Below are positions 18,661-26,883 of a DNA stretch of 64,000 bases, one piece after another. The DNA lies in assembly GCA_002270295.1 (NCBI GenBank), contig NISF01000001.1, forward strand, positions 1,178,001-1,242,000, in the 5' to 3' direction. The first letter of the stretch is position 1; each line of letters begins with the position of its first letter. The notes beneath the pieces were generated by a model. It had not been told where the DNA came from and searched no databases. It saw nothing but the letters and a program-made list of their open reading frames with translations. This DNA comes from Enterobacter sp. 10-1. GTDB taxonomy: Bacteria; Pseudomonadota; Gammaproteobacteria; Enterobacterales; Enterobacteriaceae. The translations under genes were made by a program, and so were the position numbers.

Positions 18661-19299
18661 GTGTTCGCTGAGTTTGGTGTTTTGAACTATTTGACCTACC
18701 TGGTCGGGGCTATTTTTATCATTCTGGTGCCTGGCCCAAATACCTTTTTTGTCCTGAAAACCGGCATCGCGCACGGCGTCCGGAAGGGCTATCTGGCGGC
18801 GGCCGGCGTGTTTATCGGCGACGCGGTGCTGATGCTGCTGGCCTTTGCCGGCGTAGCCACGCTGATTAAGACGACGCCGGTACTGTTCAATATTGTGCGC
18901 TATCTCGGCGCCATCTATCTGCTGTGGCTGGGCGGGAAAATGCTCTACGCGGTGCTGACGCAGCGGGAAGGTCATGCCGACACCGACGCCGAGCCGGCGA
19001 GCGCGATCCTGAAACGTTCGCTGACCCTCAGCCTGACCAACCCGAAGGCCATCCTGTTCTATGTCTCCTTTTTCGTCCAGTTTATCGACGTTACCGCGAA
19101 GACGCCGGGCCTGGCCTTCTTTATTCTTGCGCTGACCCTGGAAGTGATTAGCTTTATTTACATGAGCTTCTTAATTGTTTCCGGCTCTTTTGTGACGCGC
19201 TACGTTAAAACGAAAAAGAAGCTCGCCAAAATTGGCAACAGCCTGATTGGCCTGATCTTTGTCGGTTTTGCTGCGCGCCTGGCGACGCTGCAGTCGTAA
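18661..19299 (+). CDS. leuE: Leucine exporter LeuE (LysE/RhtB family)
   Basis: A 212-residue membrane protein with six hydrophobic segments, the same length as E. coli LeuE. The family motif [13 protein letters not shown] is at about 24-36. It exports leucine and analogues. The start is GTG 18661, read as V in [14 protein letters not shown] sequence and preceded by AGGAG at 7 bases. It is followed by a short gap to a DUF2534 gene. Lrp control is known for E. coli leuE; I did not identify a site here. Confidence 0.9.
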   Translation: MFAEFGVLNYLTYLVGAIFIILVPGPNTFFVLKTGIAHGVRKGYLAAAGVFIGDAVLMLLAFAGVATLIKTTPVLFNIVRYLGAIYLLWLGGKMLYAVLTQREGHADTDAEPASAILKRSLTLSLTNPKAILFYVSFFVQFIDVTAKTPGLAFFILALTLEVISFIYMSFLIVSGSFVTRYVKTKKKLAKIGNSLIGLIFVGFAARLATLQS

Positions 19300-19427
19300 A
19301 CGGTCGGCCGGTATCGCTGAGCCGGCCTGGCAGCGATAATCTCTGGCTTGTAACAAAAGCCCTTCAATTTTAATTGCGTTGGTGTTACATATACAGCCGA
19401 TTATCGGTCAGATAAAAGGGAACCCGG

Positions 19428-19691
19428 ATGATTCTGCATAAGCTCATCAGCAATAAAAACAGTAAGAAATTTTTCCTGTCGGTAACGGTGGTGTTTGCCA
19501 TCGCTCTTGCCGTAGTTGGACGTGCGACGTTTGGCGGCGTGGTGAGTGAGTACAATATGCCGTACTCAGAGTGGACAACCTCGATGTTCTTCCTGCAAGG
19601 GGCGATGGTGACGGTCTACAGCATCGTGTTTACGCTGCTTTTCTCCATTCCGCTGGGCTTCGTCTTTTTAGGTTCTGACCGCCAGGACTAA
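19428..19691 (+). CDS. Small inner-membrane protein, DUF2534-like
   Basis: An 87-residue protein with two clear hydrophobic helices (about 16-36 and 56-80) separated by a short polar loop (SEYNMPYSEWTTS). It resembles the DUF2534 family of enterobacterial small membrane proteins; function unknown. It lies 128 bases after leuE and ends at a strong hairpin shared with the convergent lipoprotein gene. Confidence 0.6.
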   Translation: MILHKLISNKNSKKFFLSVTVVFAIALAVVGRATFGGVVSEYNMPYSEWTTSMFFLQGAMVTVYSIVFTLLFSIPLGFVFLGSDRQD

Positions 19692-19697
19692 ATGAAA

Positions 19698-19735
19698 CAA
19701 GGCGAACGCCGGTTCGCCTTGATCCGCCTTTTTTC
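19698..19735. terminator. Intrinsic terminator after the DUF2534 gene
   Basis: AAGGCGAAC (19699-19707) and GTTCGCCTT (19712-19720) form a 9-bp stem with a GCCG loop, followed by GATCCGCC and T6. It serves the plus-strand gene and sits against the 3' end of the minus-strand small lipoprotein gene. Confidence 0.75.
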
Positions 19736-19856
19736 ACCAGCCTCTGCCGTCGTAATGATGGTGGTGGTGTCTGTGATGATAGCCATCATCAACGATACAT
19801 CCCGATAACAGCGTGCATAGCGCGAGCAGCAACGACAACACGATCGGTTTTTTCAT
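19734..19856 (-). CDS. His-rich 40-residue lipoprotein
   Basis: A short gene not found by length-based calling. The product has a lysine-rich start, a hydrophobic core and the lipobox LLSGC (cysteine at position 20). A 20-residue mature tail follows with seven histidines, five of them consecutive (residues 30-34), and a closing DGRGW. The start has a GAGAAGTGAG-type site just upstream. Likely a processed envelope lipoprotein. The histidines could bind metal, which is inference. It is convergent with the DUF2534 gene. Confidence 0.7.
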   Translation of the reverse strand: MKKPIVLSLLLALCTLLSGCIVDDGYHHRHHHHHYDGRGW

Positions 19857-19986
19857 TCTCACTTCTCCGTTAGTCCGCCGTCCGCCCGCGACTGGCGGCG
19901 GGTTCGGCTGGTGAAGTGAGTGTATCGCGTTAAGTTATTGAGTGGATAAGACAACTCTGCAATTTAAGCGCGACGGCAAAGGGCGG

Positions 19987-20061
19987 TTACCACCAGCCAA
20001 ACTGCACGCCAGCTAGCGCGATAGCGGCGATAATAACCATCAGAATGGTGCTTTTTTTCAC
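19987..20061 (-). CDS. yoaJ: Small membrane protein YoaJ
   Basis: A 24-residue peptide, MKKSTILMVIIAAIALAGVQ followed by FGWW. It is a single transmembrane helix with the same length, KKxT start and GWW end as E. coli YoaJ. It starts at a GTG that overlaps the yoaK stop (GTGA), so translation is coupled to yoaK. The order yoaJ-yoaK-dgcP is as in E. coli. Confidence 0.8.
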   Translation of the reverse strand: MKKSTILMVIIAAIALAGVQFGWW

Positions 20062-20162
20062 GATGCGCCGCCCGGTGCCGCGTAGCCGCCAACAAAGAAC
20101 CAGCCAAGAAAAATAACGGCGATGATAAAAATTACTACCGGAAAAAGAATACCCAATTTCAT
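20058..20162 (-). CDS. yoaK: Small membrane protein YoaK
   Basis: A 34-residue one-helix membrane protein (MKLGILFPVVIFIIAVIFLG, then WFFVGGYAAPGGAS). It shares the IFPVVIFI..V.FL.WFF.GGYAAPG pattern of E. coli YoaK, which has 32 residues. It lies 57 bases downstream of dgcP on the same strand and overlaps yoaJ. Role unknown; placement next to a GGDEF gene is conserved. Confidence 0.82.
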   Translation of the reverse strand: MKLGILFPVVIFIIAVIFLGWFFVGGYAAPGGAS

Positions 20163-20219
20163 TGTGTTGTCCCTGAGCATGCGAGTGATGTCCGCTATCA
20201 TACTGGAAATACCGGCAGT

Positions 20220-21233
20220 TTAGTCAATATCCAGGAAGGTCTCTTTACGGCGCGACTTTTTATCCTGATACATCGCATCGTCCGCGGCCCGCAGCGCGCT
20301 CTCCATATCCATCGTTTGCGGATTGACGTCAATCACGCCAAAGCTGGCGCCCGGGTAGCTGATACGATGCCCGGCCAGGAAGTAAATTCCGCTGATCTCT
20401 TTGCGCAGAGCGGCGATAAACGCCCGCTGCTCTCCGGCGTCGAGACCCGCCCCGACAATCAAAAACTCGTCACCGCCGAGGCGACCCACCAGATCCCCTT
20501 TGCGCACGCGGGCGTTTAAGCGTTCGCCGATCTGGATCAGGAAGCTATCGCCGCACGGATGGCCGAACCGATCGTTGATCGCCTTAAAGTCATCGAGATC
20601 GATAAAGATCAGTAAAATATTGCGCTGCAGTTCGCGCGCGCGCGGGAACATCGCCGAGAGGTGCTTGAACAGCGCGCGACGATTGGGTAGGCGGGTTAAT
20701 TCATCGGTGTAAGAGTGCATCTCCAGCGCCGAGTTGGCGGCGCGCAGCTGTTCGACCAGCGTCTCTTTCTCAACGTAATGGGAGATGAGGTTGGCGAACA
20801 GGCTCATCACCTGCTCACCTTCCAGGTTGTAGGGCTGTTTCTGACGGCTGGTGGCGCAGAGCGTGCCGTACAGTGAGCCGTCGGTCAGGCGAACGGGAAT
20901 GCTGAAAAAGGTGGCGATACCGAGCTCCTGGGCGGCAATGCACGAGCGCCAGCGGCTGGCAACGTCGTTGCTGAACAGGCAGTTATCATCGATGGCACGT
21001 TTGCACAGCGACTCATTCCACGCTATGGAAAATCCTTCCGGTATCGTCATTTCGCTACTGTTGTGCGCATACATAACCAGCTGGCGCTGAGCGCTAAGAT
21101 CAATACGAGTCAGATAGGTTGACTCCATTCGGGTCACAAGTTCCAACATTTCAAGCAGTTGTCGCACTAACAGCTCCAGCGAATGTTCGTTGGCGAGCGT
21201 TTGCGAGACGCGGGCAAGAATAAAATCTGACAT
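20220..21233 (-). CDS. dgcP: Diguanylate cyclase DgcP (GAF-GGDEF)
   Basis: A 337-residue soluble protein with an N-terminal GAF domain (about 1-155) and a C-terminal GGDEF domain with intact GGDEF in GRLGGDEFLI. The inhibitory I-site RKGD is present at the right distance. It aligns along its length with E. coli DgcP/YeaP (MSD..IARVSQ.LA.E.SLE.LVRQLLEMLE). It makes c-di-GMP; DgcP is polar-localised in other species. It precedes yoaK-yoaJ. Confidence 0.92.
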   Translation of the reverse strand: MSDFILARVSQTLANEHSLELLVRQLLEMLELVTRMESTYLTRIDLSAQRQLVMYAHNSSEMTIPEGFSIAWNESLCKRAIDDNCLFSNDVASRWRSCIAAQELGIATFFSIPVRLTDGSLYGTLCATSRQKQPYNLEGEQVMSLFANLISHYVEKETLVEQLRAANSALEMHSYTDELTRLPNRRALFKHLSAMFPRARELQRNILLIFIDLDDFKAINDRFGHPCGDSFLIQIGERLNARVRKGDLVGRLGGDEFLIVGAGLDAGEQRAFIAALRKEISGIYFLAGHRISYPGASFGVIDVNPQTMDMESALRAADDAMYQDKKSRRKETFLDID

Positions 21234-21365
21234 GAATGTACGGCTCCCGATCGCCGAGCGTTATCGCCGGTAAAGAAGGCTGAAAACGGCCAACAGCGAA
21301 AAGTAAACATAGATACAACAAATTTAACACATTAGCTGAGGGAATACCTGCGGTCGCAGCGGGAA

Positions 21366-21390
21366 AAAAGCCCCGTCGGGGGCGACGGGG
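21366..21390 (-). terminator. Strong intrinsic terminator on the minus strand without an obvious gene
   Basis: CCCCGTCG (21371-21378) pairs perfectly with CGACGGGG (21383-21390) around a 4-base loop. On the minus strand it is followed by C and T6. No minus-strand protein gene ends here: the nearest upstream one, yeaO, ends at 21774, beyond yoaF. The hairpin may terminate yeaO read-through or a small RNA (see findings). Confidence 0.65.
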
Positions 21391-21532
21391 AAAACTCATT
21401 GATTATGGAATGATCTGTTCTCTGGTCAATTAGAGAACAAGCGCTACTCTACGGCGCAAAAGTGTAGTTAAAATGGAGAAACCGTGAAGAATCAGGGCAC
21501 CATAGCGGCTTTGATCAACAAAAGGAGTCAAA

Positions 21533-21784
21533 ATGAAGTGGATGACCATACTACTGCCTCTGGCACTGGCCGGATGCGCGAAACAGCCGCAGCCGCAGGA
21601 TGCGCCGCCGCCGCCGAAGTCTATCGGCATGGCGAACCCGGCCTCGGTCTACTGCGGTCAGAAGGGCGGTAAGCTGATACCGGTACAGACGCCGCAGGGC
21701 GTACGCAGCGACTGTAAGCTGCCCGGCGGGGAAACCCTCGATGAATGGGAGCTGTGGCGCCGGGATCACCCCGCTAAGGCGTAA
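21533..21784 (+). CDS. yoaF: DUF333 lipoprotein YoaF
   Basis: An 83-residue protein with lipobox LALAGC (cysteine 15), a proline-rich linker (QPQPQDAPPPPK) and a DUF333 domain with two cysteines (SVYCGQKGGKLIP.....SDCKLPGGE) and a closing DEWELWRRDHP. It matches E. coli YoaF, also between yeaO and dgcP. GGAG lies 5-6 bases before the ATG. Its 3' end overlaps that of yeaO by 11 bases. Envelope lipoprotein of unknown role. Confidence 0.88.
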   Translation: MKWMTILLPLALAGCAKQPQPQDAPPPPKSIGMANPASVYCGQKGGKLIPVQTPQGVRSDCKLPGGETLDEWELWRRDHPAKA

Positions 21785-22139
21785 CCTCGCCGGCAGGCAG
21801 GTTTTCCAGCCACTCAGCCAGCACCAGCGCATGGTTTTGCCGGGTATTTTTGGCGGCGTAAATCAGCGTTAGCGGCTGCTGGCGAGCCAGCGCGGCAAGG
21901 CGCAATCCTTCGACACGGTGGCTTTCCAGCTCCCGGCAATACTGCTCGCGGAAGCTGGCGAAATCGATGACTTCACCGTGCAGGGCCTTGCGTAACTCCG
22001 CGGAGGGGGTCAGGGTTTTGCACCACTCATCGTAGCGCAGAGCCTCTTTTTTAATTCCCCGAGGCCAAAGCCTGTCGACCAGCACGCGATAGCCGTCGCC
22101 GGCTTCAGCCGGATCGTAGACGCGTTTACATTGGATCAT
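21774..22139 (-). CDS. yeaO: DUF488 family protein YeaO
   Basis: A 121-residue protein starting MIQCKRVYDPAEAGDGYRVL. It has the DUF488 core VDRLWPRGIKKE and LTLIYAAKNTRQNHALVLAEW, as in E. coli YeaO (115 residues). Function unknown. Its ATG lies inside the 3' end of the upstream DUF523 gene (14-base overlap), suggesting an operon. It is convergent and overlapping with yoaF. Confidence 0.88.
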   Translation of the reverse strand: MIQCKRVYDPAEAGDGYRVLVDRLWPRGIKKEALRYDEWCKTLTPSAELRKALHGEVIDFASFREQYCRELESHRVEGLRLAALARQQPLTLIYAAKNTRQNHALVLAEWLENLPAGEVTP

Positions 22140-22716
22140 CGCTATTCTCCATCTGTTCCATCCAGGCAAGCAGCTGCGGGATCTGCCCGTCGGAAAAAAC
22201 CGTAATACCGTGTTGGCGCAGCAGGGCGGCCGCCACGCCGGAGCCGGGCTTACGCTGCCCGCTAAAGGTGCCGTCGTAGATAAACTGGCTGCCGCAGGTC
22301 GGGCTGCCGTCGGTGAGCAGCGCCGCCTGACAGCCTCCCTCCTGGGCGGCCTTCAGCGCCAGCCAGGCGGCCAGCTGATAGTGCGCGGTGACGTCGTGGC
22401 CGTCGCTTTCAACGATGCGCCCGCGATTTTGCATCACCTCCGCGCCCTGGGCATCGAGAATTTCTGCCGGCAGTCTTGGCACCGGTAGCCCGGCGGCCAG
22501 CTCAGGGCAGTGGATCACCAGCCGGTTTTCGCGCTGCCAGCGCGCCAGAGTCTCGGCCAGCTGCGCCTTGTCGCTGCCGTTATAGCGTACCTGAAACCCC
22601 ATCAGGCAGGCGCTCACCAATATTTTACCGCCGGTAATAGCGCCAGGCTGCTCCGGCCGGGGCGAAAGCGAACGGGTCGTCCCGTCATCATCCATAATGG
22701 GAAGTGGTTTTAGCAT
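22126..22716 (-). CDS. DUF523 domain protein
   Basis: A 196-residue protein with the DUF523 cysteine motifs ILVSACLMGFQVRYNG (about 33-48) and LLTDGSPTCGSQFIYDGTFSG (about 135-155). The three conserved cysteines/serine suggest a metal or cofactor site; the family's reaction is unknown. Start 22716 is chosen for the GGAG 7 bases upstream; the frame is open 35 codons more. It is translationally overlapped with yeaO downstream. Confidence 0.75.
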   Translation of the reverse strand: MLKPLPIMDDDGTTRSLSPRPEQPGAITGGKILVSACLMGFQVRYNGSDKAQLAETLARWQRENRLVIHCPELAAGLPVPRLPAEILDAQGAEVMQNRGRIVESDGHDVTAHYQLAAWLALKAAQEGGCQAALLTDGSPTCGSQFIYDGTFSGQRKPGSGVAAALLRQHGITVFSDGQIPQLLAWMEQMENSDDPM

Positions 22717-23305
22717 CGGTATCTCCGGTATAAAAAATTCACTGTGATGCCTCAGTGATATCGCGGCAGGCGCGCAAAGCAGCCCGCAGCGTTTGGCAAT
22801 GCAGATATTATCATCTGCCATGACCGACTGCCAAAGCGTGTCAGGGCGTCGCTGCCGGCAGGGGGTGGTCTTGTTGCAACGGCTGCAATCCCCCTGGAAT
22901 CAGGAGTGTTATTTTTTTGTGCAACGCATAGAATAGATCAGGACACATTGAGTTGTTATTGCTACAAATGGATTTTGCTCTTGAATCAGCCCGTATCTCT
23001 GCGGGTTTTTTTTATTTAAAAAACGGGGCTTTTCTACGCCACGCGGCTCTTGTAATATATTATTTGCACGACTATCTGAAGTTCTTTTTATAATAACGTA
23101 TTAAAAATGATACCTTAAAAATATATTAAATCTCAGGTGCTATTTTTGATACTTTAAAAGTCCTCGTGATAAATCAGGTTATGTGATCGCCGTATGTACA
23201 TCAGTTTGGCTTAGTTTAATAAAATAGCAAAACAAACACTGCGATTTATTACCTGAAACAGAGCCCGTTAAATTGGGTTCCACTCTATATTATTGAGGCC
23301 ATATT
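22717..23305 (+). other. 589-base gap: orphan intrinsic terminator and AT-rich sdaC promoter region
   Basis: Positions 22990-23013 make a plus-strand intrinsic terminator: CCCGTA/TGCGGG with a 4-base loop, then T8. No protein gene precedes it on the plus strand, so the 150 bases before it could encode a small RNA. From 23040 to 23300 the DNA is very AT-rich and must carry the sdaC promoter. A TGTGA half-site at 23182-23186 is the only CRP-like element. Confidence 0.5.
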
Positions 23306-24589
23306 ATGGAAAGCGTTCAAAATACCCTCGTCGCTCGCGAGAGCAGCGGCTGGAGAAAAAGTGACACCGTCTGGATGCTGGGACTGTACGGGACGGCTAT
23401 TGGCGCCGGGGTTCTTTTTCTGCCGATTAACGCCGGGGGTGGCGGTTTAATTCCGCTGATCATCATGGCTATTCTCGCATTTCCGATGACCTTTTTTGCC
23501 CATCGCGGTTTAACCCGTTTCGTGCTCTCAGGTAAAAACCCTGGCGAAGATATTACCGAAGTGGTGGAAGAGCATTTCGGCATTGGCGCCGGCAAGCTTA
23601 TTACCTTGCTCTACTTCTTTGCTATTTACCCGATTCTGCTGGTTTATAGCGTCGCGATCACCAATACCGTCGACAGCTTTATTACCCATCAGCTTGGCCT
23701 GGTCTCTCCGCCGCGCGCAATTTTGTCGCTGATTTTAATTGTGGGCATGATGGGCATTGTGCGTTTTGGCGAAAAAATGATTGTTAAGGCCATGAGCGTG
23801 CTGGTGTTCCCGTTTGTGGCGGCGCTGATGATCCTGGCGCTGTATTTGATTCCACAGTGGAACGGTGCAGTTCTGGATACCCTCTCGCTGAGCAGCGCCT
23901 CCGCAACGGGGAACGGCCTGTGGATGACGCTGTGGCTGGCTATTCCGGTGATGGTGTTTTCCTTCAACCACTCGCCGATTATCTCATCCTTCGCGGTGGC
24001 GAAACGTGAAGAGTATGGCCAGGACGCCGAGCGTAAATGCGCCCGCATCCTCAGCTATGCGCACATCATGATGGTGCTGACGGTGATGTTCTTCGTCTTC
24101 AGCTGCGTGCTGAGCCTCTCTCCGGCAAACCTCGCGGAAGCGAAAGCGCAAAACATCTCCATCCTCTCTTACCTGGCGAACCACTTCAACGCGCCGCTGA
24201 TTGCATGGATGGCGCCGATTATCGCCATGATCGCGATTACCAAGTCCTTCCTCGGCCACTACCTCGGCGCGCGTGAAGGCTTTAACGGCATGGTGATCAA
24301 GTCTCTGCGCAGTAAAGGCAAATCTATCGAGATTACCAAGCTGAACAAAATCACCGCGCTGTTCATGCTGGTGACCACCTGGATAGTGGCGACCCTGAAC
24401 CCGAGCATTCTGGGTATGATTGAAACCCTCGGCGGCCCGGTTATCGCCATGATCCTGTTCCTGATGCCGATGTACGCCATCAATAAAGTACCGGCCATGC
24501 GTAAGTACAGCGGCCACATCAGCAACGCGTTTGTGGTGGTGATTGGCCTGATTGCCATCTCCGCCATCTTCTACTCTCTGTTCAGCTAA
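23306..24589 (+). CDS. sdaC: Serine/H+ symporter SdaC
   Basis: A 427-residue HAAAP-family transporter with 11 hydrophobic segments. Stretches such as [20 protein letters not shown] and [19 protein letters not shown] are almost identical to E. coli SdaC. It imports serine with protons. It is followed after 63 bases by a serine deaminase gene, forming a serine uptake-and-breakdown unit. In E. coli sdaC lies elsewhere (next to sdaB and xni); here the pair is embedded in the yea/yoa region. Confidence 0.93.
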   Translation: MESVQNTLVARESSGWRKSDTVWMLGLYGTAIGAGVLFLPINAGGGGLIPLIIMAILAFPMTFFAHRGLTRFVLSGKNPGEDITEVVEEHFGIGAGKLITLLYFFAIYPILLVYSVAITNTVDSFITHQLGLVSPPRAILSLILIVGMMGIVRFGEKMIVKAMSVLVFPFVAALMILALYLIPQWNGAVLDTLSLSSASATGNGLWMTLWLAIPVMVFSFNHSPIISSFAVAKREEYGQDAERKCARILSYAHIMMVLTVMFFVFSCVLSLSPANLAEAKAQNISILSYLANHFNAPLIAWMAPIIAMIAITKSFLGHYLGAREGFNGMVIKSLRSKGKSIEITKLNKITALFMLVTTWIVATLNPSILGMIETLGGPVIAMILFLMPMYAINKVPAMRKYSGHISNAFVVVIGLIAISAIFYSLFS

Positions 24590-24597
24590 GCCCCCGG

Positions 24598-24620
24598 CGC
24601 CTCCTGTCACAGGAGGCGCA
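24598..24620 (+). other. Stem-loop between sdaC and the serine deaminase gene
   Basis: GCGCCTCCTG (24598-24607) and CAGGAGGCGC (24611-24620) form a perfect 10-bp stem with a TCA loop. It is followed by ATTCGTTTTGCTTTG rather than a clean T-run. It is likely an mRNA-stabilising or partially terminating element that sets the sdaC:deaminase ratio. Confidence 0.55.
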
Positions 24621-24652
24621 TTCGTTTTGCTTTGTAACCCTATGGGTGCCAC

Positions 24653-26020
24653 ATGATTAGCGTTTTCGATATTTTCAAAATCAGTATCGGGCCCTCCAGC
24701 TCACACACCGTCGGGCCGATGAAGGCGGGGAAACATTTTGTCGATACCCTGCAGGAAAAAGGCCTGCTGCATAAAGTGACTCGCCTGGTGGTGGACGTAT
24801 ACGGCTCCCTTTCGTTAACCGGTAAGGGCCACCATACCGATATTGCGATTATTCTTGGACTCTCCGGCTATTTGCCGGATACCGTCGATATCGACGCCAT
24901 TCCCTCGATTATTCGTGACGTTAATACCCTGCAGCGTCTGCGTATTGAAGAGGGCCAGCGGGAAATTGCGTTCCCGGTGGTGGAATGCATGCGTTTTCAT
25001 AATGAGTTTCTGCCGCTGCATGAAAACGGTATGAGCATTACGGCGCTTTGCGACGGAAAAATCGTCCACTTCCAGACCTATTACTCCATCGGCGGCGGCT
25101 TTATCGTCACCGAGGAGGAGTTCGGCAAGAGCCAGGATGCTGAAGTCGACATCCCTTTCCCGTTCTACTCAGCCCGCAACCTGCTGGCGCACTGTCACGA
25201 CAACTGCCTGTCGATTTCCGCGGTGATGATGAAAAATGAGGCCGCCCGCCACGGACGAGACAGCGTTGAGCAGAATATGGCGAAAATCTGGGAGACCATG
25301 AGAAACGCCATTAACCGCGGCATGAGTACCGAAGGCCTTCTGCCGGGGCCGTTAAAGGTGCCGCGTCGCGCCTCGGCGCTGCACCGCGTGCTGGCTCCCC
25401 AAAGCCAGTCAATTACGCCGCTTAGCGCAATGGATTGGGTCAACATGTTCGCGATGGCGGTGGGGGAAGAGAACGCCTCCGGCGGACGGGTGGTCACTGC
25501 GCCCACCAACGGCGCCTGCGGCATCGTGCCGGCGGTGCTGGCCTATTATGACCGCTTTATCAAAACGGTGACGCCGGAAATCTATATGCGCTACTTCCTG
25601 ACCGCCGGCGCGATAGGCATATTGTACAAAATGAATGCCTCTATTTCCGGCGCGGAAGTTGGCTGCCAGGGAGAGGTGGGCGTGGCGTGTTCCATGGCTT
25701 CCGCCGGGCTGGCGGAGCTGCTGGGCGGCAGCCCGGAGAAAGTTTGCATTGCCGCTGAAATCGGCATGGAGCACAACCTCGGGCTGACGTGCGATCCGGT
25801 TGCCGGTCAGGTACAGGTACCTTGTATTGAGCGCAACGCGATTGCGGCAGTGAAGGCGATCAACTCGGCCAGCATGGCGATGCACCGCACCAGCGATCCG
25901 AAAGTTTCGCTGGATAAAGTCATCGATACCATGTTTGAGACGGGGAAAGACATGAACGCGAAATATCGGGAAACCGCCCGCGGCGGGCTGGCGATTAAAG
26001 TCGCGGTCTGCGAATCCTGA
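24653..26020 (+). CDS. sdaB: L-serine ammonia-lyase (SdaA/SdaB/TdcG family)
   Basis: A 455-residue iron-sulfur serine dehydratase. [16 protein letters not shown] is near the N-terminus. Cysteines of the 4Fe-4S site lie in [37 protein letters not shown] and VPCIERNA. It converts serine to pyruvate and ammonia. The symbol is given by pairing with sdaC; the middle of the protein (about 170-260) is diverged from SdaA, SdaB and TdcG alike, so it may be an extra paralogue. It ends in VAVCES before a strong terminator. Confidence 0.85.
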   Translation: MISVFDIFKISIGPSSSHTVGPMKAGKHFVDTLQEKGLLHKVTRLVVDVYGSLSLTGKGHHTDIAIILGLSGYLPDTVDIDAIPSIIRDVNTLQRLRIEEGQREIAFPVVECMRFHNEFLPLHENGMSITALCDGKIVHFQTYYSIGGGFIVTEEEFGKSQDAEVDIPFPFYSARNLLAHCHDNCLSISAVMMKNEAARHGRDSVEQNMAKIWETMRNAINRGMSTEGLLPGPLKVPRRASALHRVLAPQSQSITPLSAMDWVNMFAMAVGEENASGGRVVTAPTNGACGIVPAVLAYYDRFIKTVTPEIYMRYFLTAGAIGILYKMNASISGAEVGCQGEVGVACSMASAGLAELLGGSPEKVCIAAEIGMEHNLGLTCDPVAGQVQVPCIERNAIAAVKAINSASMAMHRTSDPKVSLDKVIDTMFETGKDMNAKYRETARGGLAIKVAVCES

Positions 26021-26032
26021 AGTCCGCCAACG

Positions 26033-26058
26033 CCGCCTGCGCCGCAGGCGGTTTTTTT
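26033..26058 (+). terminator. Intrinsic terminator after the serine deaminase gene
   Basis: CCGCCTGC (26033-26040) pairs with GCAGGCGG (26044-26051) and is followed by T7. It starts 13 bases after the stop codon. Confidence 0.88.
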
Positions 26059-26111
26059 CGGCCCTCCTCCTGAACGACTACTCCAGCCCGCGGGCTGTTT
26101 CCCTTATCAGG

Positions 26112-26552
26112 CTAGCTTTTTTTCTCTGCCTCCGACGGCAGAAAAGACCAGACAACGCTGTGGGACGCTGACGAGGTGTACCATTCGTTAATGGTGGCGT
26201 TCGCTTCGCTGGCCTGTTCGGCGACGGCGCATTTCTCTTTTGGCGGCTGCGCTTTTTTGCGAATACGGATGCGGGGAGGGGCGGTGGCATTGATTTGCGC
26301 ATTAAAAGTTCGAATGTGCGAATCGAATAAAATCGACTCCAGCTGATGCAGCCGATCCAGACCGCGCAATATTCCGATCAGCGTGCTGAGGGTAACGGAT
26401 TCACCTAATTCTACGCGTTTGATGGTTGCCGCCCCGACCTGCGCGCGCTCGGCGAGTTCAATTTGGGAGAGCCCGAGCTGCATGCGAGTTTCTTTAATTC
26501 TGCGGCACAGTTCAGAGATAATTTCGCTATCGGACATCGTACTGAAACGCAT
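26112..26552 (-). CDS. XRE-family helix-turn-helix regulator
   Basis: A 146-residue protein. Residues about 12-68 are a Cro/C1-type HTH (ETRMQLGLSQIELAERAQVG, then AATIKRVELGE) followed by a HipB-like LSTLIGILRGLDRLHQLES. The rest (75-146) is a basic, low-complexity tail (RIRIRKKAQPPKEK). The layout recalls HipB-type antitoxins and regulators, but no HipA-like toxin gene is adjacent. The start at 26552 has GAGG 8-9 bases upstream. Likely a solitary regulator; target unknown. Confidence 0.75.
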   Translation of the reverse strand: MRFSTMSDSEIISELCRRIKETRMQLGLSQIELAERAQVGAATIKRVELGESVTLSTLIGILRGLDRLHQLESILFDSHIRTFNAQINATAPPRIRIRKKAQPPKEKCAVAEQASEANATINEWYTSSASHSVVWSFLPSEAEKKS

Positions 26553-26883
26553 CTTGCTGCCTCTACTGCTTAATAAATCGTTACAGATTATTTAACAGGC
26601 TAATTTATAAATAAAGCGAATAATTTCTTTTTTGCGATAGTAATAACACTGTTTTTTATTTAACAAAATAGCTACAGAAAAAGGGATAAATAAATAGCGG
26701 GAATTGAACAGGATAGTGAAAGACAAGCTATATTTTTTTATTTATTTCCCCGCGGATAACGCCCCTCACGCCAAACTCCGGTTGTCCGACGGGCGAAAAA
26801 TAAGGATTGTGTTCCGTGAGGGAGATCGCTAATCTGAGGCTCCTTGTGTTGCCCGAAAATCGTTCTGACATAAGGACCCTGCT
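26553..26883 (+). other. 331-base AT-rich gap with a structured leader before the amidotransferase gene
   Basis: Positions 26575-26750 are strongly AT-rich and hold the divergent promoters. Nearer the next gene, CCCTCACG (26763-26770) and CGTGAGGG (26815-26822) can pair around a 44-base insert that itself contains GTTGTCC/GGGCG. No gene is seen. Confidence 0.4.

Noticed and set aside
23182-23197. CRP site upstream of sdaC
   Set aside because: TGTGA is present but the second half (TATGT) does not fit TCACA; only a half-site.
26112-26552. HipBA-type toxin-antitoxin system
   Set aside because: The XRE protein has a HipB-like helix-turn-helix, but no kinase-like toxin gene lies next to it.
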